The notes beneath the pieces are model-generated. The model saw nothing but the letters and a program-made list of their open reading frames with translations. It was not told the origin of the DNA and did not search any database. A program made the position numbers and the translations under genes. Positions 1-7,629 of a stretch of 64,000 bases of DNA are shown here, in pieces; position 1 is the stretch's first letter, and each line of letters begins with the position of its first letter. The stretch is from Mediterraneibacter glycyrrhizinilyticus (GTDB lineage: Bacteria > Bacillota > Clostridia > Lachnospirales > Lachnospiraceae): the NCBI RefSeq assembly GCF_016902345.1, contig NZ_JACJLR010000015.1, positions 1 to 64,000 on the forward strand, written 5' to 3'.

Positions 1-10
1 CGTTAGCCAT
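1..10 (-). CDS. possible 5' end of a further minus-strand gene
   Basis: Reading the minus strand leftwards, an ATG at 10-8 opens a frame (Met-Ala-Asn) that leaves the window at once. Only a weak purine-rich stretch precedes it, so this may not be a real start. Nothing can be said about the product. Confidence 0.2.
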
Positions 11-37
11 CTTTTTCTCTTTTTATAGGATAGATTT

Positions 38-77
38 CAGGGGCAGATGTGACTCGTATGAGTCACATCTACCCCTG
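38..77 (-). terminator. long hairpin after the cytidylate-kinase-like gene
   Basis: An 18-bp stem (38-55 with 60-77) closes a 4-nt loop. The single imperfection is C44 against A71 on the plus strand, which becomes a G-U pair in minus-strand RNA, so the structure is complete only when transcribed leftwards. It lies 47 bases past the stop of the upstream gene. There is no clean T-tract after it, so it may be a processing or regulatory hairpin, or a dispersed repeat, rather than a classical terminator. Confidence 0.5.
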
Positions 78-124
78 ATTTGGACTATCTATTTCCCGAC
101 AGCCCCTTTCTTTTTGTTTTCCCT

Positions 125-772
125 CTATAATTTCCGGTCTTCTTTGCTGATGCTCTCCTTGAGCATTACATACTGTTCGATCGCTTTGGCAGTCCCCTCA
201 ATGCCAAGCTCCGCACTGTTCAGACAGAGTTCATAGCTGTCTGCATTGGACCATTTCTTGTTTGTGTAATAGTTATAATAGCTGGAACGCTGCTTGTCAG
301 TCTTGAGGATCCGGTCTTTTGCCTTTGCATCCGTCAGGTCATAGAGCCTTGCAATCCTCCGTATGCGAGCCTCAAGATCTGCGTGAATAAAGACACTGAC
401 TACGTTCTTATATGACTCGAGTGCATAATCCGCGCACCTGCCAACGAGAATGCACGGTCCTTCGTCAGCGATCTTTTTGATCGCGTCAAACTGCGCAAGA
501 AAAACTTTATGGTTGATCGGCATATCAGTATAAGTATTCCCAGAATAACCCATTGAATAAGTATCCATTACAAGAGAATAAAGAAAACTGTTCGTCGGTT
601 TCTCATCATGGGATTCAAAGATTTCCTCACAGATACCGCTCTCTTTCGCCGCGCGTGCAAGCATCTCTTTGTCATAAAGCTTGATTCCGAAATCCGCTGC
701 GATCCTTCTTCCGATTTCTCTCCCGGCACTTCCATATTCCCTGCCAATTGTAATGATCGTGTTTGTTTTCAT
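125..772 (-). CDS. cytidylate kinase-like family protein
   Basis: A 215-aa protein with a P-loop-like N-terminus (GREYGSAGREIG, residues 10-21), a GRCADYAL stretch near 110-118 and a basic, tyrosine-rich segment (about 158-175) followed by DSYELCLNS. This is the pattern of the Cytidylate_kin2 family, single-domain P-loop kinases related to CMP kinase. The natural substrate of this branch is uncertain, so I do not call it cmk. An AAAGGAG site precedes the ATG at 772, and a good promoter (854-882) sits just upstream, so it can be transcribed separately from the RluD gene before it. Cytoplasmic. Confidence 0.8.
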   Translation of the reverse strand: MKTNTIITIGREYGSAGREIGRRIAADFGIKLYDKEMLARAAKESGICEEIFESHDEKPTNSFLYSLVMDTYSMGYSGNTYTDMPINHKVFLAQFDAIKKIADEGPCILVGRCADYALESYKNVVSVFIHADLEARIRRIARLYDLTDAKAKDRILKTDKQRSSYYNYYTNKKWSNADSYELCLNSAELGIEGTAKAIEQYVMLKESISKEDRKL

Positions 773-853
773 AATCCGTCCACTCTCCTTTGCGTCAAAC
801 AGTCATTTGTGATATTGCATAAAAAACAGATGCGGCATCACTTTATATTGACT

Positions 854-882
854 ATTATAGCTAAAAGAAGGGGATATTACAA
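854..882 (-). promoter_or_regulatory. sigma-A type promoter for the cytidylate-kinase-like gene
   Basis: On the minus strand TTGTAA (882-877), a 17-base spacer and a perfect TATAAT (859-854). It lies in the 119-base gap between the RluD-type gene and the kinase-like gene, pointing at the latter. Confidence 0.7.
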
Positions 883-891
883 CGGAAATTT

Positions 892-1800
892 TTATTTTCT
901 CAGTGTACTGAGAAGCTTTATAAAATATTCCGGAAGCGGCGCATCAAATTCCATATATTTCCCCGTGGAAGGGTGAGTGATACCAAGAATCTTTGCGTGG
1001 AGGGTCTGCCCTTCCAGTTTAAAAGGACATTTTGCCGGCCCGTATATTTTATCTCCGAGTATAGGATGTCCAATACTGGCCATGTGGACCCGAATCTGAT
1101 GAGTACGTCCGGTCTCCAGTTCACATTCGATATAGGTGTAATCGCCAAAACGTTCAAGAACTTTATAATGTGTTACTGCAGGACGCGGTGAATTGGATTT
1201 TGTACTCATCTTTTTTCGATCAGTCGGATGTCTTCCAATAGCGGCATTCACGGTACCCGTATCTGATTTCAGATTACCGGTCACAACTGCATGATATCTG
1301 CGTGTGATCGAATGATCTTTGAGCTGCTCTGCAAGGATTTGATGCGCCACGTCATTTTTACAGATCAGCAGAGACCCTGTTGTATCCATATCAATACGAT
1401 GGACAATACCCGGACGCAGTACACCGTTGATTCCGGAAAGATCCTTTCCGCAATGGAACATCACGGCATTTACAAGCGTATGAGTATAGTGACCGGGAGC
1501 CGGATGGACTACCATCCCCTTTGGCTTATTGACAACCAGAATGTCATCATCCTCATATAAAATGTCAAGCGGAATGTCCTCGGGAAGAATATCAAGCGGC
1601 TCCGGGTCAGGAATCTCTACTTCAACAGAGTCACCAGCCGAAAGTTTATAATTTGCTTTTACCGCTTTCCCGTTTACAAGGATATTTTGCTCTTTCAATA
1701 GCTTCTGAATATATGAGCGTGAGAGATCAGAAAGCTCACGGCTCAGAAACTTGTCAATCCTATCTTTATCACAATCAGAGATCAGTTGATACTTATCCAT
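892..1800 (-). CDS. RluA/RluD family 23S rRNA pseudouridine synthase
   Basis: 302 aa with an N-terminal S4 RNA-binding domain (about 14-62) and a pseudouridine synthase domain carrying the catalytic motif HRIDMDTTG, in which Asp137 is the expected nucleophile. The family isomerises uridines in 23S rRNA; RluD-type specificity is likely from the S4 domain but not proven. The start overlaps the 3' end of lspA by 19 bases, the usual lspA-rluD order of Firmicutes, so the two are probably co-transcribed and translationally linked. Confidence 0.9.
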   Translation of the reverse strand: MDKYQLISDCDKDRIDKFLSRELSDLSRSYIQKLLKEQNILVNGKAVKANYKLSAGDSVEVEIPDPEPLDILPEDIPLDILYEDDDILVVNKPKGMVVHPAPGHYTHTLVNAVMFHCGKDLSGINGVLRPGIVHRIDMDTTGSLLICKNDVAHQILAEQLKDHSITRRYHAVVTGNLKSDTGTVNAAIGRHPTDRKKMSTKSNSPRPAVTHYKVLERFGDYTYIECELETGRTHQIRVHMASIGHPILGDKIYGPAKCPFKLEGQTLHAKILGITHPSTGKYMEFDAPLPEYFIKLLSTLRK

Positions 1801-2300
1801 GCAAAATCATCATCCTCTTTATAATAAAAAAGTATCAGAAATACAAACGCGATACATGCGACCACGACATAGCAGTCCGCTACATTAAAGATAGGAAAAT
1901 CAATCAGATCAAAGTAGAAGAAATCCACCACATAATTCAGCTTCAGTCTGTCGATCATATTTCCGATTGCTCCGGAGCACAGAAGTACTGCACAGATCCG
2001 AAGCGGAATATACTTTTTTGTCATCGGCATCTTCTGGTAGAAATAGGCAATGAGCAGAACAATGACTGCTGCGACTGCGACAAAGAGATACTGTTTGCCC
2101 TGCATCATGCCGAATGCAGCACCACGGTTTTCAAGATAGCGAAGCTGGAACACGCCATCTATAATGATAAAAGGCCCGTTATCTTTCAGGAAAGTAACTG
2201 CCAGATATTTTGTAAACTGATCGATCAGGATCAGAACAATAAAAAAAACTGTTCCGGCAAGACAGCTTTCTATTTTTCTCTTTTTATCCATTCCAATCAT
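1782..2300 (-). CDS. lspA: lipoprotein signal peptidase (signal peptidase II)
   Basis: Membrane aspartyl protease that removes the signal peptide of diacylglyceryl-modified prolipoproteins. Four transmembrane segments are visible and the two catalytic aspartates lie in GNMIDRL and FNVADCY (Asp117 and Asp142 with the start used here). I chose the ATG at 2300 because AAGGACG lies just before it; an upstream ATG at 2315 would overlap ylmH and has no ribosome site. About 172 aa, normal for the family. It follows ylmH after 7 bases and precedes the RluD gene. Confidence 0.95.
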   Translation of the reverse strand: MIGMDKKRKIESCLAGTVFFIVLILIDQFTKYLAVTFLKDNGPFIIIDGVFQLRYLENRGAAFGMMQGKQYLFVAVAAVIVLLIAYFYQKMPMTKKYIPLRICAVLLCSGAIGNMIDRLKLNYVVDFFYFDLIDFPIFNVADCYVVVACIAFVFLILFYYKEDDDFAWISIN

Positions 2301-2307
2301 ACCGTCC

Positions 2308-3105
2308 TTAAACATATTTGTGTATCACGACATAGATTCTGTTTTTTCTGGTGCGCTGTCCGGCACCTTTATATCGAAATTTTCCCATCCCTCTGACAGA
2401 AATAATATCTCCTTCCTGAACCTGGTAACCGTTGCTGGTAACAAGCCGTCCATTTACGAAGACTTTGGCCCCTTCAATGAGACCGGAGAGCTTTGTTCTG
2501 GAAGAAGAAAACGCAAGCGGGAGAAGACTGTCCAGGCGCACGGATGCGACGGTTCCCCGGATTTCCTCGTAATTCGGTGCATACTCCGCCCCATTGAACT
2601 CTTTCTTTGACACACGAACGGTCGTATGCCGCACGCGGGTGAGTTCTTCGGAAATAAAATCACACATGTCATTATGCGTAAATACGAGAGCCTCCCCGTC
2701 AGAGATCAGGATATCTCCCAGCTTTGAACGCTCAATTCCCAAGTTGAGCAGTGCTCCAAGATAGTCCCTGTGGGAAAGCTCCTCAGAAAATTTCCTGTTG
2801 AGAGGAGCAATGGACAGTACTGTGAAAGGATACTCGATTTCTTCCTCTGACAAAGATTCTTTACCGTAACGCAAATAAAGAGCATCAGGGATAAATGCCG
2901 CCATCTGACGCTCTGCCAAATTATACCCGCCAAAAGAAACATACCTGGTATACAGGTTTTCTTTTGGCAGAGTATGTAAAATATTCTGTTCGTTCAGATT
3001 CAGGAAATCCGAATAAGTAATAATCTCACGCTGATAAGCAGTTCTGGACAGTTCCAAAAAACGACTCTCCAGGAGCTTAAGTTCCTTCGTCTGGTTTCCT
3101 TTCAT
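2308..3105 (-). CDS. ylmH: YlmH-type S4 domain RNA-binding protein
   Basis: 265 aa. The N-terminal two thirds match the YlmH family, including the conserved DYLGALLNLGIER stretch (about 114-126), and an S4 RNA-binding domain spans about 190-245. YlmH homologues in Firmicutes lie in the division cluster with sepF and have been linked to ribosome rescue/ribosome binding in Bacillus. Here it follows sepF after six bases and precedes lspA, so it is part of the same operon. Cytoplasmic. Confidence 0.88.
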   Translation of the reverse strand: MKGNQTKELKLLESRFLELSRTAYQREIITYSDFLNLNEQNILHTLPKENLYTRYVSFGGYNLAERQMAAFIPDALYLRYGKESLSEEEIEYPFTVLSIAPLNRKFSEELSHRDYLGALLNLGIERSKLGDILISDGEALVFTHNDMCDFISEELTRVRHTTVRVSKKEFNGAEYAPNYEEIRGTVASVRLDSLLPLAFSSSRTKLSGLIEGAKVFVNGRLVTSNGYQVQEGDIISVRGMGKFRYKGAGQRTRKNRIYVVIHKYV

Positions 3106-3111
3106 ATGTTA

Positions 3112-3654
3112 CTAGTATCTTCCTCTCATGCTCGGAGTCTCCATGGAGTTGCCGAGAAGATCCTGCAGATCCCCGGAAATATCCACATTTGTCGGAGTTA
3201 CAAGAAAGATATAGTTCGAAATCTTCTGAAGATTACCGCTGATCGCAAAGGCAGCACCGGAAATGAAGTCAATGATGCGCTGTGCAACTTCAAGATCCAT
3301 TCCCTCCAGGTTCAGGATCACGGTCCTTCCTGCCAGAAGAGTCTCAGTGATCTCCCTGGAATCATCAACAGAAGTCGGCTTTACGACACAGACTTCCATA
3401 TTTCCGCTTCTCTTCGGAGCAGGCTGGCGGATCGGTGTCACCTTACTGCTGTTTGCCGGCTGGAACTTCTTATCCTCTTCCATATCGAAATCATCGTAGG
3501 CTTCTTCTTTGTTGTCCTTCTTTCCGAACAGAGAACGGCGCGGTTTATCCTCATATCCCTCGTCATAGTAATCGTCATCATCATAGAAATCATCGTCATC
3601 ATAATCGTCGTCGTTCAATTTCATGATGTCCAGAAATTTATCAAACACACCCAT
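3112..3654 (-). CDS. sepF: cell division protein SepF
   Basis: 180 aa. SepF polymers tether FtsZ to the membrane at the septum. The N-terminal dozen residues can form the membrane-binding amphipathic helix; residues 14-36 are an unusually acidic run of Asp and Tyr; a basic/proline linker follows; the folded SepF domain covers about 87-161 (VCVVKPTSVDDS to SNYIFLVTPTNV). It sits between the YggS and YlmH genes, the standard Firmicute arrangement. Confidence 0.93.
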   Translation of the reverse strand: MGVFDKFLDIMKLNDDDYDDDDFYDDDDYYDEGYEDKPRRSLFGKKDNKEEAYDDFDMEEDKKFQPANSSKVTPIRQPAPKRSGNMEVCVVKPTSVDDSREITETLLAGRTVILNLEGMDLEVAQRIIDFISGAAFAISGNLQKISNYIFLVTPTNVDISGDLQDLLGNSMETPSMRGRY

Positions 3655-3734
3655 TTTTTACACTCCTATCTCATGCTTTATCAGCATAAATATTATTTCA
3701 TACTTTCTGTTCCAGTGTTTGTATATGCAGCTCC

Positions 3735-4427
3735 TCATACTGCATAATTCCTGGCACCAAAGATTCCGGTTCCGACGCGGACCATAGTGGCTCCCTCTTC
3801 GATAGCAACCTCGTAATCATTGGTCATCCCCATTGAAAGTATGCTCACATTAACATTATCAATGTTTTTCTTCTCAATGTCAACAGATAATTTATGTAAA
3901 TCTGCGAAAATTGAACGATTTTCTTCTGCATTTTCAACAAAAGGCGCAATTGTCATTAATCCGCGCACTCTGACATGAGAGAATCCGGATATCTGTTCAA
4001 GAAATGGAATAACTTCCTCCATTCTCAGTCCAAACTTGCTTTCTTCCTCCGCCACATTGACCTCGATCAGAATATCTTTTACCAGACCATGCTTCGCAGC
4101 TTCTTTCTCGACTGTCTGTGCCAGTTTTAAGGAATCCACAGAATGAATCAGATCCACTTTATCTATAATATATTTTACTTTATTTGTTTGAAGGTGACCG
4201 ATCATATGCCAATGGATATCTTTGGGCAGAACCTCATATTTCTGTGTGAGTTCCTGCACTTTATTCTCACCGAATACACGTATACCAAGATCATAAGCCT
4301 CTTTCAGCGTCTCAACAGGCTTGGTCTTGCTTACTGCGATCAGAGTAACGTCCTCCCGATTTCTCCCTGCACGCTGGCATGCGGCACTGATCTTCTCTTC
4401 TACTTCCCGAAGCTGGTCTTTTATCAT
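3735..4427 (-). CDS. YggS/YlmE family pyridoxal 5'-phosphate-binding protein
   Basis: 230 aa, a single PLP-binding TIM-barrel. The PLP lysine is Lys34 in AVSKTKPVE; HMIGHLQTNK (about 74-83) and SMGMTNDYEVAI are further family signatures. The family maintains vitamin B6 and amino-acid homeostasis and has no demonstrated catalytic reaction. It follows the HlyD-like gene by 15 bases and precedes sepF, as in many Firmicutes. Cytoplasmic. Confidence 0.93.
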   Translation of the reverse strand: MIKDQLREVEEKISAACQRAGRNREDVTLIAVSKTKPVETLKEAYDLGIRVFGENKVQELTQKYEVLPKDIHWHMIGHLQTNKVKYIIDKVDLIHSVDSLKLAQTVEKEAAKHGLVKDILIEVNVAEEESKFGLRMEEVIPFLEQISGFSHVRVRGLMTIAPFVENAEENRSIFADLHKLSVDIEKKNIDNVNVSILSMGMTNDYEVAIEEGATMVRVGTGIFGARNYAV

Positions 4428-4442
4428 TTTCCCTGATACCTC

Positions 4443-5840
4443 CTATTCAAAAACAACATCCTTCTGGTCGATACTCGAACTGTCCTGAACAATATGATCA
4501 TAATTTGAAAGCCCGTAGTCCTCCCCTTCTGCTACGATATAATACTCATCATTCTCACAGAGTATCGTGACTTTTCTGAAAACCGCATACCCTCGATTGA
4601 TGTTATATACACCTGTTAGTGTTTTTGTTTCCTCAACTGTATAAGTCTCGCTGGACTCCGGTTTGAGCAGTAGCGTTCCGGATTCAAGAGCATCTCTGCT
4701 TATATATGCTTCACCATCATCCGAAATGTTAAAAATATCAACTGCCTGGAAAACAGCAGATTCTCCGTCTTCACTGACAAGCACTCCCTGAGAGGAACTG
4801 TTCCCACCGGTTGTAACATATTCCTGGGGAATAACAAAGAACGCCTCTTCTGCCACCGAAGATTTTGGGATCTTTAGTCCGCTCTCATCTTCAAGGATCA
4901 GTTCGATGCTGAGATACCGGTCGTCAGCATAGCGCACCATGGAATTGTCAAAATCCAGGCATCCATAGCTGACGCCGCCCCTCTCGATCACGGAGAAATC
5001 CGCCCACATCGTTTCACTGTCTTTGTCAATCCTTGTCCTGATACTGGTCACTTCCTGCTCTGTCAGTTCTTTTGCAGTTTCCTCGTCAAGCTGGACAATA
5101 ACGGACCAGTCCTCGCTGGTGATCATACGGTATACCGGATCTCCTGCAGAGACCTGCATCTGGTCATGAAGACTTGTGACCTCGTAGTTTGAACGGTCAA
5201 AATCATCCTCTGTAAAACTGTTTTTTGTCAGAGACTCCTTACCGTCCACACTGAATGCTACAATTCCGTCCCTTGCCGCTTTGTATGTTGTCACTTCCTG
5301 GCCGCTTGCCTCAATGGCCGCATCCAAATGATCTGTCTTTGACTGACTGAGCGCACTCTGGAGAGCAGTTGTGATCTCGTTTTTCAGCGAGTAGACAGTC
5401 GAAAAATCCTGTGCGTCAAAATTCTCGCTGAAATTCTGCACATCTGTGATGACTCCAGCCTGGACCTCACTGTTAAGCGTGGAAGATCCCTCCTCCGAGC
5501 CTGATGATTCCTCGGCGACATCAAGTTCCCGGGACGACAGGGCGTATATATTGCTGCCTGATTTTACTTTGCTGTTTGCGTTCTGATAGTAATTGACATA
5601 TCCCCCAGAGTCAGCGTTTACCGTTTCTTCCTGCCTTATGATCAGCCCGGTATAGGAAGTGTCATTTACGATACTTCCCTCTCTCACTTCATAGACAGAA
5701 ATATTGTCGTCAGTTAAATATGCGATAACGGTCACGATCAGATAGATAAATACAATGGCAAACAGAAAGATGCCGATATTGAGTTCTCTCTTGTTCTTAT
5801 ATTTTCTTATGCTTATCGATTTCTTTTTGTTCGATGCCAA
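4443..5840 (-). CDS. HlyD-like membrane-anchored periplasmic-adaptor-type protein
   Basis: 465 aa. A basic N-terminus is followed by one transmembrane segment (about 22-43) and then a large extracytoplasmic part with beta-strand blocks on either side of a Ser/Glu-rich helical middle (about 110-190), the layout of HlyD/AcrA-type adaptors. The stretch near residue 52 (VYEVREGSIV) resembles the first lipoyl-like half. No transporter gene is adjacent; instead it leads the yggS-sepF-ylmH-lspA operon, which suggests an envelope or division role in this lineage. Function not known. Confidence 0.65.
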   Translation of the reverse strand: MASNKKKSISIRKYKNKRELNIGIFLFAIVFIYLIVTVIAYLTDDNISVYEVREGSIVNDTSYTGLIIRQEETVNADSGGYVNYYQNANSKVKSGSNIYALSSRELDVAEESSGSEEGSSTLNSEVQAGVITDVQNFSENFDAQDFSTVYSLKNEITTALQSALSQSKTDHLDAAIEASGQEVTTYKAARDGIVAFSVDGKESLTKNSFTEDDFDRSNYEVTSLHDQMQVSAGDPVYRMITSEDWSVIVQLDEETAKELTEQEVTSIRTRIDKDSETMWADFSVIERGGVSYGCLDFDNSMVRYADDRYLSIELILEDESGLKIPKSSVAEEAFFVIPQEYVTTGGNSSSQGVLVSEDGESAVFQAVDIFNISDDGEAYISRDALESGTLLLKPESSETYTVEETKTLTGVYNINRGYAVFRKVTILCENDEYYIVAEGEDYGLSNYDHIVQDSSSIDQKDVVFE

Positions 5841-5877
5841 AATACGATAAAACCTCCTGCATTTTCATAACTTAATT

Positions 5878-5906
5878 AGTATAACATTTCTGAATGCATA
5901 TTTCTA
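5878..5906 (-). promoter_or_regulatory. probable promoter of the hlyD-like/yggS/sepF operon
   Basis: On the minus strand TAGAAA (5906-5901), 17 bases, TATACT (5883-5878), followed by an AGGAGG-type ribosome site before the gene ending at 4443. The -35 match is only moderate. Confidence 0.5.
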
Positions 5907-5955
5907 CCTTTTGAGGAAATAATAAAAGTATTGACATGGAAAAGGAGGAAACAAC

Positions 5956-6159
5956 ATGAAATGGTTAGATAATACTGCTCTGGTGATCGTGATCATCGGC
6001 GCTGTGAACTGGCTTCTCGTAGGAATCTTCCGCTTTGATCTGGTAGCATATCTTTTCGGAAACTTAAGCTGGCTCTCGCGGATCATTTATACGATCGTCG
6101 GTCTGTGCGGTCTGTATCTCATCAGTCTGTTCGGAAGAATCAACAGCATGTCGGAATAG
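5956..6159 (+). CDS. DUF378 domain-containing small membrane protein
   Basis: 67 aa with two transmembrane segments (about 7-27 and 38-60) separated by a short loop; the start (MKWLDNTALVIVIIGAVNWL) and the GLFRFDLVAYLFG-like middle are typical of DUF378. Function unknown. An AAAGGAGG site sits before the ATG. It is the only convincing plus-strand gene in the window and converges on the dac end of the morphogenesis operon, from which a bidirectional terminator separates it. Confidence 0.85.
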   Translation: MKWLDNTALVIVIIGAVNWLLVGIFRFDLVAYLFGNLSWLSRIIYTIVGLCGLYLISLFGRINSMSE

Positions 6160-6164
6160 AAAAA

Positions 6165-6200
6165 TCCCCCCGCACTCTCCTTTTAAGAATTGCGGGGGGA
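6165..6200. terminator. bidirectional intrinsic terminator between DUF378 gene and dac
   Basis: A perfect 10-bp, G/C-rich stem (6165-6174 with 6191-6200) around a 16-base loop. T-runs follow on both strands (CTTTTT on plus, TTTTTC on minus), so it should stop both the DUF378 transcript and the long morphogenesis operon. Confidence 0.9.
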
Positions 6201-6205
6201 ACTTT

Positions 6206-7234
6206 TTACTCTGCAGTGATTCCGGCGGTAAACAGACGGTTCATCTCCTGATAAAGGAAATTTTTGTCTTCAGCTCCCATGATCACGGAAATGTATGGAT
6301 GATTCTCCAAATCTTCGCTGTAAAGGATCACACAGCATCCCGCCTGATCGGTCGTCCCGGTCTTTCCACCGAAAACACGTACTCCATCCGGAGCCTGCGT
6401 GGTTCCATTGGAGTAATAGTTGGATGGGATCCAGGTCTCTGTGCGCGTTGTCCCGTCAGCACCTGTCAGAGTCCCTGTATACGAATCCATGGATATGATC
6501 TCCATAAAAGTCTCATTCTTGACACATTCATTGAAGATCAGATAAAGGTCATAGGCCGTAGTATAATGATTCTCATCATGGAGTCCGTGAGGATTCACAA
6601 AATGAGTTCCTGTAGCTCCAAGCTGAGCAGCCTCTGTATTCATCAATTCAGCAAAGGCCTCCTCACTGCCGGAAATATGTTCGGCGATCGCAGTTCCACA
6701 ATCGTTTCCCGATCTGAGAAGGAGCCCGCAGATCAGGTCGTACAGTGTGACCTGATCTCCTGTTCTAAGCCCGGAAGTAACCTCGTCCCAGTTAAAGTCC
6801 GTGGCATGTTCGCTGACTGTGACTACATCGTTCACGTTTCCATATTTCAAAGCAAGATATGCTGTCATGATTTTTGTGGTGCTTGCCGGATAAAGCCGGT
6901 CATAGAGATGATATCCGTAAACAACGCTCCTGTTTTCGAGATCGAAAAGTCCGGCCCCATGGAGTGTATCTTCATCTTCAAAACCATCCAGCTGTACATC
7001 GTTCGCAGCTACGCACAGATCCTGGGCAAAAAAGCTGCCCTGATACAGGCTCCGGTTATAATTCTTCTCATAGGATTCGATACGTCCGGAAAGAGGATTG
7101 AGATACAGATAGAGACCTGCCGCCCCCACTCCGATGACAGCGAAAGTGCAGATCAAAGCTATCGCGATACGCAGTCCGTTCTTTTTTCTGGACCGTCTTT
7201 TTTTGTTCCTGTATTTCTTATTTGTACATTTCAC
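6206..7234 (-). CDS. D-alanyl-D-alanine carboxypeptidase (PBP5/DacF type)
   Basis: 342 aa serine peptidase of family S11 that trims the terminal D-Ala from peptidoglycan pentapeptides outside the membrane. All three active-site motifs are present: SxxK at Ser118-Lys121 (PASTTK), SGN at 175-177 and KTG at 291-293. A basic N-terminus and one transmembrane segment (about 21-45) anchor it. The usual C-terminal PBP5 domain is absent or minimal. It is the last gene of the mre/min/rodA operon and overlaps mgsA by 17 bases. Confidence 0.92.
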   Translation of the reverse strand: MKCTNKKYRNKKRRSRKKNGLRIAIALICTFAVIGVGAAGLYLYLNPLSGRIESYEKNYNRSLYQGSFFAQDLCVAANDVQLDGFEDEDTLHGAGLFDLENRSVVYGYHLYDRLYPASTTKIMTAYLALKYGNVNDVVTVSEHATDFNWDEVTSGLRTGDQVTLYDLICGLLLRSGNDCGTAIAEHISGSEEAFAELMNTEAAQLGATGTHFVNPHGLHDENHYTTAYDLYLIFNECVKNETFMEIISMDSYTGTLTGADGTTRTETWIPSNYYSNGTTQAPDGVRVFGGKTGTTDQAGCCVILYSEDLENHPYISVIMGAEDKNFLYQEMNRLFTAGITAE

Positions 7235-7613
7235 GCCAGTCTAAATCTCCTCTGTCCAGTGCAAGGATCAAAGCCTCTGCAGTGGCAATATTTGTCGCGA
7301 TCGGAATATTATACATATCACAGAGCTTCACAATATCATTCACATCCGGTTCATGAGAACGGGGAGATAAAGGGTCGCGGAAAAAAATCAGAAGATCGAT
7401 GGCATTGTGCTCGATCTGTGATCCAAGCTGCTGTTTTCCGCCAAGATGCCCTGCAAGAAATTTGTGTATACTCAGATTTGTCACATTCTCGACAAGGATT
7501 CCTGTTGTCTCCGTGGCGTACAGATTATGCTTGCTCAATATCCCGCGGTATGCTATACAGAAATTCTGCATCAGTTTTTTCTTCGCATCATGTGCTATCA
7601 ATCCAATATTCAT
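7218..7613 (-). CDS. mgsA: methylglyoxal synthase family protein, catalytic Asp replaced
   Basis: 131 aa from the ATG at 7613 (MNIGLIAHDAKK), which lies 12 bases after AAGGAG; an in-frame GTG nine bases earlier is possible. The family converts dihydroxyacetone phosphate to methylglyoxal. The DPL...HEPDV and NIPIATNIATAEA motifs are intact, corresponding to Asp91, His98 and Asp101 of the E. coli enzyme. However the GGD motif that holds the catalytic base (Asp71 in E. coli) reads GGK here (codon AAA in the DNA). It may be inactive, altered or regulatory. It sits after rodA in the morphogenesis operon. Confidence 0.82.
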   Translation of the reverse strand: MNIGLIAHDAKKKLMQNFCIAYRGILSKHNLYATETTGILVENVTNLSIHKFLAGHLGGKQQLGSQIEHNAIDLLIFFRDPLSPRSHEPDVNDIVKLCDMYNIPIATNIATAEALILALDRGDLDWREMYK

Positions 7614-7629
7614 AACCCTCACATTCTCC

